Shown one piece after another: positions 52,627 to 56,759 of a DNA stretch of 56,759 nt; positions within the stretch are counted from its first letter, which is position 1, and each line of letters opens with the position of its first letter. A program made the position numbers and the translations under genes. Source of the stretch: an uncultured delta proteobacterium (GTDB lineage: Bacteria > Desulfobacterota > Desulfobulbia > Desulfobulbales > Desulfocapsaceae); NCBI GenBank assembly GCA_903875445.1, contig CAIQWD010000021.1, forward strand, positions 1-56,759, in the 5' to 3' direction. The notes under the pieces are model-generated. The model searched no databases. It was not told the origin of the DNA and saw nothing but the letters and a program-made list of their open reading frames with translations.

Positions 52627-53952
52627 ATGAACATGACATACGCTGAAGTGCTGGCCCATCTCGACGCCCTGCAGATGCATAAAATCAAGCTGGGCCTTGA
52701 GGCCATGCAGTCCTTTCTCGCCAAAGTCGGACGGCCGGAAAAGAGTCTTCGCTTCGTGCACGTTGCCGGAACCAACGGCAAAGGCTCAGTATGCGCTGCT
52801 CTCGGCGAGGTGCTGGGACGGGCCGGCTACCGGGTGGGTGTCTATACTTCGCCGCATCTCTGCAGTGTGCGGGAGCGGTTTCGAATTGGCCGGGAATATA
52901 TCAGCGAGGCGGCTTTTGCCGAACTCGGCAGCAGGATATGCCGGATACTTGCCGGGGGGCAGATTACCTACTTTGAATTCACAACGGCCCTCGGCTTGCT
53001 GTGGTTCGCCGAGTCGCAGGTTGATCTGGTGGTTTTTGAGACCGGCATGGGCGGCCGACTCGATGCGACGAACGTAGTGACTCCCCTGGTTTCCGTCATC
53101 ACCAGTATCAGTATGGATCATGAGGCCTATCTTGGCACTAGCCTCGCTGAAATTGCCGGAGAAAAGGCGGGGATAATAAAGGCCGGTGTGCCGGTGGTCT
53201 CCGGGGCGGTTCATCCGGAGGCGGCACAGGTAATCGAAAGAGTCAGTCGGGAGCGGCAAGCCCCTCTTTATTCGCTTCGTCAAGAATTTGACTATACGCT
53301 TGGACCCGCTGCCACCTGGACATGGAGAGGCGGCAATGCCTTTGCAAACCTGGCGATAGAAAAGCTGCAGAGCAGCCGCGCGAGCCTGGTCCAACCGGAA
53401 AACGATTCCCTGGTTATTGCCGTCCTGCAGCTTTTGCAAAAGATGGGTTTTGTCGTAGGCGAGCAGCATCTTCGCGCCGGGCTTGCCGAGGTGAAATGGC
53501 CGGGCAGGATGGAGTACTTCGAGCAAGATGCCCCTGCCACCGACCAAAGCAAAAAGGTTAAAAAACTCCGCTATCTCCTTGACGGAGCGCATAATCCGGA
53601 TGGCGTCAAAAATTTGGCGAATACCTTGTCGAGTAATTTTACCTACCGAAGGCTTATCGCCGTTTGGGGTTCGATGGTTGATAAGGATCTGTCCACCACC
53701 CTTGGGGCGATTGCACCGCTGGTTGACGACCTGATCTTTACCCGACCGGCGGGTGAGCGTGCCGCCGCACCCGAGCAGATGGTCGCCTACCTGCCAGAGG
53801 AACTGAAAGGCCGAGCACGTTGTGTGGCAAATATCCAAGAGGCTGTGGTTGCGGCTCAAGATGCGGCCGAAGAGGAGGATCTCATTGTGGTGGGTGGTTC
53901 CCTGTATCTTCTTGGAGCGGTACGGCAAATATTATTGGGAGATCTTGCCTAG
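52627..53952 (+). CDS. folC: dihydrofolate synthase / folylpolyglutamate synthase FolC
   Basis: 441 residues from the ATG at 52627 (an ATG 6 nt later is possible). It adds glutamate to dihydropteroate and folates. HVAGTNGKGSVCAALGEVL (P-loop), TSPHLCSVRERF, FEFTTALGLLWFAE, ETGMGGRLDATNVV, SMDHEAYLG and the C-terminal LDGAHNPDGVKNL are all typical. It overlaps the HNH gene start by one base. Confidence 0.95.
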   Translation: MNMTYAEVLAHLDALQMHKIKLGLEAMQSFLAKVGRPEKSLRFVHVAGTNGKGSVCAALGEVLGRAGYRVGVYTSPHLCSVRERFRIGREYISEAAFAELGSRICRILAGGQITYFEFTTALGLLWFAESQVDLVVFETGMGGRLDATNVVTPLVSVITSISMDHEAYLGTSLAEIAGEKAGIIKAGVPVVSGAVHPEAAQVIERVSRERQAPLYSLRQEFDYTLGPAATWTWRGGNAFANLAIEKLQSSRASLVQPENDSLVIAVLQLLQKMGFVVGEQHLRAGLAEVKWPGRMEYFEQDAPATDQSKKVKKLRYLLDGAHNPDGVKNLANTLSSNFTYRRLIAVWGSMVDKDLSTTLGAIAPLVDDLIFTRPAGERAAAPEQMVAYLPEELKGRARCVANIQEAVVAAQDAAEEEDLIVVGGSLYLLGAVRQILLGDLA

Positions 53953-54263
53953 TGGCACGGGAGTATCTCGATTTTGATGCCCCGGACGATGCGGAAATCC
54001 GCCGCGAGCGGGCAAAAGCCAGGGAGATGCGCAAAAGCAGATGGTGGCAGCAAAAGACCGCTCCCGGTCTGTGCCACTACTGCGGCCAAAAGGTCAATTT
54101 TCATGATCTGACCATGGACCATCTGGTTCCTTTGGCGCGAGGTGGACGGTCGACCAAGGAAAATCTCGTCCCCTCCTGCAAGAATTGCAACAATCTGAAA
54201 AAGACCATGCTGCCGATCGAATGGCAGGAACACCTGGATCGCTCGCGCCATGAAAGCAGCTGA
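53952..54263 (+). CDS. small HNH endonuclease-domain protein
   Basis: 103 residues from the GTG at 53952, which overlaps the folC stop (TAGTG); the larger open frame is a folC shadow. HNH fold: CHYCG (zinc pair), TMDHLVPLARGG (catalytic His), ENLVPSCKNCNNLK. Small stand-alone HNH proteins of this type are common, with unclear substrate; its coupling to folC suggests a core rather than mobile gene. A tRNA-Arg gene follows 98 nt later. Confidence 0.85.
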   Translation: MAREYLDFDAPDDAEIRRERAKAREMRKSRWWQQKTAPGLCHYCGQKVNFHDLTMDHLVPLARGGRSTKENLVPSCKNCNNLKKTMLPIEWQEHLDRSRHESS

Positions 54264-54361
54264 AAAGGGAATCCAACCTTATTATTCTTCTCGCATGTTT
54301 CCGCGATTTAGTTTAAAAACCTTGAGCAAATTTTCAAATTTGAGTATTTTACGCCACATAT

Positions 54362-54438
54362 GGACGGGTAGCTCAGCTGGATAGAGTGTTGGCCTCCGAA
54401 GCCAAAGGTCGCGGGTCCGAATCCCGCCTCGTCTACCA
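54362..54438 (+). tRNA. tRNA-Arg (anticodon CCG)
   Basis: 77 nt including an encoded CCA. Acceptor GGACGGG/CTCGTCT with G-U pairs, D arm AGCTCAGCTGGATAGAGT, anticodon stem TTGGC/GCCAA with loop CTCCGAA, giving CCG. Its 3' end is the boundary with the AT-rich accessory region and is a likely attachment site. Confidence 0.95.
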
Positions 54439-54448
54439 AAAAATACAG

Positions 54449-54482
54449 CCACTTAGCGATTATTTTCGTTAGGTGGTTTTTT
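54449..54482 (+). terminator. terminator of tRNA-Arg(CCG)
   Basis: Stem CCACTTAGCG (54449-54458) with CGTTAGGTGG (54467-54476), two G-U pairs, 8-nt loop, then six T. Confidence 0.8.
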
Positions 54483-54485
54483 GTT

Positions 54486-54507
54486 TTGCTACCCTATTGC
54501 TACCCTA
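54486..54507. repeat. exact 11-bp tandem repeat, candidate integrase arm-type site
   Basis: Two perfect copies of TTGCTACCCTA begin 48 nt after the tRNA 3' end. Same length and arrangement as the repeat beside the left integrase, but a different sequence. No integrase gene is seen nearby, so this may mark a relic or the int-distal end of an element. Confidence 0.5.
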
Positions 54508-54854
54508 AGAGGGGGACGGAATTAAAGTAAAAATCAAACTTGTACTGGTTCAACGGGTATTGGAGCTTTTTTGATATTTGAGTTAACATACTCGAACGGA
54601 GGAAAAGGCGGTGATTCCACTTAAGCTTAGTAGCTTCTTGTTCAAACAACTGGCACCACCTCTCACAATATGATGGTGTCGCTCAATGAAAATTTGATAA
54701 TATTGTTGTTACTATATGGATTTAGGGAATTTTTGACAGACTAATTGGCGGTGGCGGTAGGGTTCTGGCTGGTTTTAACTCTTTTTAACAAGTACCTTCT
54801 CCATCAGAATAAATTGAGTGTCACTGTTTCTATAATAAACGGGGGTGGCAAAGC

Positions 54855-55685
54855 ATGTTTCCTGCAATTTTTTTTACACTGGTTACCGGCTTCATAGTCT
54901 ATCTTCTTTTTTTTAGAGAACACAAAAATACTGAAATTCCTTCACGTACAACTAAAAAAGTTAAAAATGCTGATCAGCCAGAACAGGAATACACCTTCGA
55001 GACCATGGAAGATAAGTCTTGTGAGTCAGGTGATGACGATGTGGACAATTTTGAAAGGTTCGATTTTTACAAAGCAGAAATGCTATCAGCCATTGGCAAT
55101 TATCATATTGAATATGAAGACCAGAAGGGCAAAAGAACAGAGCGTGATATCCAGGTAAAGCGGGTTCATGAAGTTGAAGGGAAATATGCCGTAGATGCTC
55201 ACTGCCTGCTCCGAAACCAACACCGGTCCTTTATTGATGAACGTATCAAAAAGGTAATAAATCTTGACACCGGAGAAATAGTTAAGAGTCTCGCCGTTGA
55301 CGCCATTGCCCAATATAACAACTCAGGAGAAGGTCAGGTCTTAACGGCCATTAACAAAGATTGGCAAGGAATGGCAATCCTTGCTTTCGTGTGCCGTGCC
55401 GATGGGCAGATGCGTAAGCCAGAGCGATTAATTGTCGCTGAATATCTAAAAAAACGTTGCCCACAGGTATCCGCCTATGAAAACGAAATTGATGCTGCAA
55501 TCAAAAATCTGCTCGATCCAGACCACCGAGAATATGCTCGTATTGTTCGAGATCTAAAAACAACAGGAGCGCGCCAACATTTACTCGATCTCTTTGAATA
55601 TGCCAAAAAAATTGTGGCAACTCAGAAAACGATTACACCAATGGAGAAAGCGGCATTGGAAGTTCTTGCAGAAGCTGTGACGTAG
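54855..55685 (+). CDS. membrane-anchored WYL-TerB domain protein
   Basis: 276 residues. N-terminal TM (about 3-20, AIFFTLVTGFIVYLLFF), acidic linker, then a WYL-like fold (about 80-145: YHIEYEDQKGKRTERDI, CLLRNQHRSFIDERIKKVINL), a ligand-sensing module frequent in defence and stress regulators. A TerB-like helical domain follows (about 165-276: MAILAFVCRADGQMRKPERLIVAEYL), associated with membrane stress and tellurite-type systems. No helix-turn-helix is seen, so it is not an ordinary WYL transcription factor. Base composition is visibly AT-richer than the core. Function is unknown; a membrane-linked sensor is an inference. Confidence 0.7.
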   Translation: MFPAIFFTLVTGFIVYLLFFREHKNTEIPSRTTKKVKNADQPEQEYTFETMEDKSCESGDDDVDNFERFDFYKAEMLSAIGNYHIEYEDQKGKRTERDIQVKRVHEVEGKYAVDAHCLLRNQHRSFIDERIKKVINLDTGEIVKSLAVDAIAQYNNSGEGQVLTAINKDWQGMAILAFVCRADGQMRKPERLIVAEYLKKRCPQVSAYENEIDAAIKNLLDPDHREYARIVRDLKTTGARQHLLDLFEYAKKIVATQKTITPMEKAALEVLAEAVT

Positions 55686-55812
55686 TTCTGGAGGAAACTC
55701 TTGAAACTGGAATCTCACATGAAATTGGATTATAGCCACACCTCAGAGAAGTGAACTCCCCGCTAATATTCAATAGCGACACCGACAACATTTAGTGTTG
55801 TGCTCATTGGCT

Positions 55813-55847
55813 GTGTAAAAACAAGTATACTTCGTTTTACACTTTTT
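55813..55847 (+). terminator. 30-nt near-perfect palindrome, terminator or operator
   Basis: GTGTAAAA...TTTTACAC (55813-55842), symmetrical around GTATAC with one pair of mismatched positions, followed by TTTTT. It could terminate the WYL-TerB transcript. Its symmetry would also suit an operator or recombinase site. Confidence 0.5.
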
Positions 55848-55901
55848 CATCGCCCTGAAGCCCGCATTTCTTTATGTATAAATAAGTCAAAAATTATTAA
55901 T

Positions 55902-55928
55902 TTGACATATTGTCTACGATAGTATAGA
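55902..55928 (+). promoter_or_regulatory. possible promoter of the resolvase gene
   Basis: TTGACA (55902-55907) with TATAGA (55923-55928) at a short 15-nt spacing. The -10 side falls inside the inverted repeat at 55911-55930, which suggests autoregulation. Confidence 0.35.
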
Positions 55929-55930
55929 CA
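55911..55930. promoter_or_regulatory. inverted repeat TGTCTA-N8-TAGACA, candidate resolvase res subsite
   Basis: Perfect 6-bp arms, 47 nt before the resolvase ATG. TGTC-type half sites and upstream placement are typical of serine resolvase res subsites. Confidence 0.45.
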
Positions 55931-55976
55931 TGTATTTACACATGAAGCAATTGACCAATTCAACAAGGGGCAAAAA

Positions 55977-56528
55977 ATGACCGGGCAAAAAATAGGCTAT
56001 ATAAGGGTGAGCAGCGTAGGGCAAAACACTGATCGTCAACTTGACGGTGTGAAACTCGATAAGCAGTTTGAAGAAAAGGTATCTGCAAAAGACCGAAACC
56101 GGGCGGGGCTTTCAGAGTGCCTTGAGTATCTCCGGCATGGTGATGAACTTCATGTGCATTCCATTGATCGGCTTGCCCGAAATCTGGTGGACCTGCAGAA
56201 CATCATTTCTTCTTTAAACGAAAAGGGCGTGTCTGTTCATTTCCACAAAGAAGGGCTTCAGTTCTCCGGGTCCGACAATGCAATGAACAAACTCATGTTG
56301 CAAATGATGGGGGCCTTTGCCGAGTTCGAGCGTAGCCTGATCCGTGAGCGGCAAGCGGAAGGAATCGCCAATGCAAAGAAGAACGGTGTGCAGTTCGGCA
56401 AGGAACAAAAGCTTTCTCCCGCCCAGGTAGAAGAAGTTAAAGAATTAGTGAAAAACAGGTATGGCAAAACAGAAATTGCCGAGAGATTTAAGGTCTCTCG
56501 GCAAACGATTTATAATATTCTGAAATGA
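55977..56528 (+). CDS. serine recombinase (RP4/RK2 ParA-like resolvase / DNA invertase)
   Basis: 183 residues. Catalytic domain with nucleophile Ser in YIRVSSVGQNTDRQ, the Arg-bearing HSIDRLARN, and EFERSLIRERQAEGI; C-terminal helix-turn-helix (KTEIAERFKVSRQTIYNIL). The sequence resembles the RK2/RP4 ParA multimer resolvase more than Tn3 TnpR, from memory of that protein. It may resolve multimers or mediate inversion for the accessory element. A res-like repeat lies upstream, a short terminator downstream. Confidence 0.92.
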   Translation: MTGQKIGYIRVSSVGQNTDRQLDGVKLDKQFEEKVSAKDRNRAGLSECLEYLRHGDELHVHSIDRLARNLVDLQNIISSLNEKGVSVHFHKEGLQFSGSDNAMNKLMLQMMGAFAEFERSLIRERQAEGIANAKKNGVQFGKEQKLSPAQVEEVKELVKNRYGKTEIAERFKVSRQTIYNILK

Positions 56529-56572
56529 GGGTGAAGACCTGGCCGGCAAAACTCAATGTTTCGGTTCTATGC

Positions 56573-56593
56573 CGTTACACTGTAACGTTTTTT
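56573..56593 (+). terminator. short terminator after the resolvase
   Basis: CGTTAC, loop ACT, GTAACG, then TTTTTT. The same bases form a 15-nt palindrome. Confidence 0.6.
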
Positions 56594-56620
56594 CGGTTCA
56601 GCAAGGGCATGTGAACAACA

Positions 56621-56634
56621 GGGTGAATTCACCC
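56621..56634. promoter_or_regulatory. 14-bp perfect palindrome GGGTGAATTCACCC
   Basis: It lies between the resolvase terminator and the next start, about 100 nt before the partial gene at the edge. A possible operator; unassigned. Confidence 0.35.
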
Positions 56635-56646
56635 AATCTTTTTCTT

Positions 56647-56720
56647 GATACAATTCAAACCACTTACGATTAAAACTGGACAATCTTTCTCAAGTTTGCT
56701 ACAATCCCCGAAATTGTATC
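56647..56720. promoter_or_regulatory. 9-bp inverted repeat pair GATACAATT / AATTGTATC flanking a candidate promoter
   Basis: Arms at 56647-56655 and 56712-56720. The second overlaps the -10 area of a candidate promoter (TTGCTA 56696-56701, 17-nt spacer, TCTTAT 56719-56724), as two operator half sites might. Confidence 0.35.
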
Positions 56721-56738
56721 TTATGAGAGAGGACCGTT

Positions 56739-56759
56739 TTGAACTTATCACAGATTATC
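56739..56759 (+). CDS. start of a gene cut by the window edge
   Basis: A TTG at 56739, 5 nt after GAGAGGA, opens a frame (MNLSQII) running to the edge. Too short to identify. Confidence 0.3.

Larger units (their letters stand above)
54439..54854. other. non-coding junction region right of tRNA-Arg(CCG)
   Basis: It holds the tRNA terminator, an 11-bp tandem repeat and then about 340 nt of AT-rich sequence without a convincing gene. A perfect TATAAT (54831-54836) 19 nt before the next ATG may be a -10 box with a poor -35. Confidence 0.5.

Noticed and set aside
52786-53928. 380-residue minus-strand open frame opposite folC
   Set aside because: Shadow of folC, no domain recognised.
1-56759. CRISPR array or insertion sequence
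   Set aside because: No regularly spaced repeats and no transposase gene were found in the window.

Overview
The window looks like a chromosomal segment of a Gram-negative, anaerobic deltaproteobacterium (Desulfobacterota, probably the Desulfobulbales side). This is an inference from gene content: a meso-DAP peptidoglycan pathway, a single-chain pyruvate:ferredoxin oxidoreductase, a UGA-encoded SelW-like selenoprotein, a CoA-disulfide-reductase/rhodanese fusion and many two-component proteins. No 16S gene is present to confirm it.

Layout. (1) Positions 1-2832 are the end of an integrated element sitting against the 3' end of tRNA-Arg(UCG). It holds a tyrosine integrase, a KleE-like membrane protein, a fusion of the IncP plasmid repressors KorA and KorB, and a small unassigned ORF, all on the minus strand and closely packed. 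(2) Positions 2833-15223 are housekeeping genes: tRNA-Arg, dgt, a selenoprotein gene hidden by its in-frame UGA, a DtxR-family regulator, recN, a PP-loop tRNA thiolation-like enzyme, a Dus enzyme, a CCA/poly(A) nucleotidyltransferase, rlmE, yebC, ruvCAB and panB. (3) Positions 15581-32049 are the division and cell-wall (dcw) cluster: mraZ, rsmH, ftsL-like, an FtsI homologue, a murE-murF fusion, mraY, murD, murG, murC, murB, ftsQ, ftsA, ftsZ. Two things stand out. The FtsI homologue has lost all three transpeptidase motifs, and ftsW is missing from its usual place between murD and murG. (4) Positions 32165-54263 are mixed: histidine kinases, a HEAT-repeat/receiver protein, a CoADR-rhodanese, a YkgJ-type Cys-cluster protein, PFOR, a pabB-pabC fusion, nagZ, a diguanylate cyclase, a UvrD-type helicase, folC and an HNH protein. 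(5) From tRNA-Arg(CCG) at 54362 to the right edge is a visibly AT-rich accessory region. It carries a membrane-anchored WYL-TerB protein and a small serine recombinase resembling the RP4/RK2 ParA resolvase.

How it fits together. The dcw cluster supplies lipid II (MurE-F, MraY, MurD, MurG, MurC, MurB) and the Z-ring (FtsQ, FtsA, FtsZ). In this locus, however, the septal glycosyltransferase FtsW is absent and its transpeptidase partner appears inactive, so septal synthesis must depend on enzymes elsewhere. The conserved core is bounded by two tRNA-Arg genes. Each has foreign-looking DNA at its 3' side and an exact 11-bp tandem repeat close by, as expected for integrase-targeted sites. The left element borrows IncP plasmid control logic in a rearranged form: KorA's DNA-binding domain replaces KorB's N-terminal region. 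Start codons, promoters and operators are predictions from sequence reading only.
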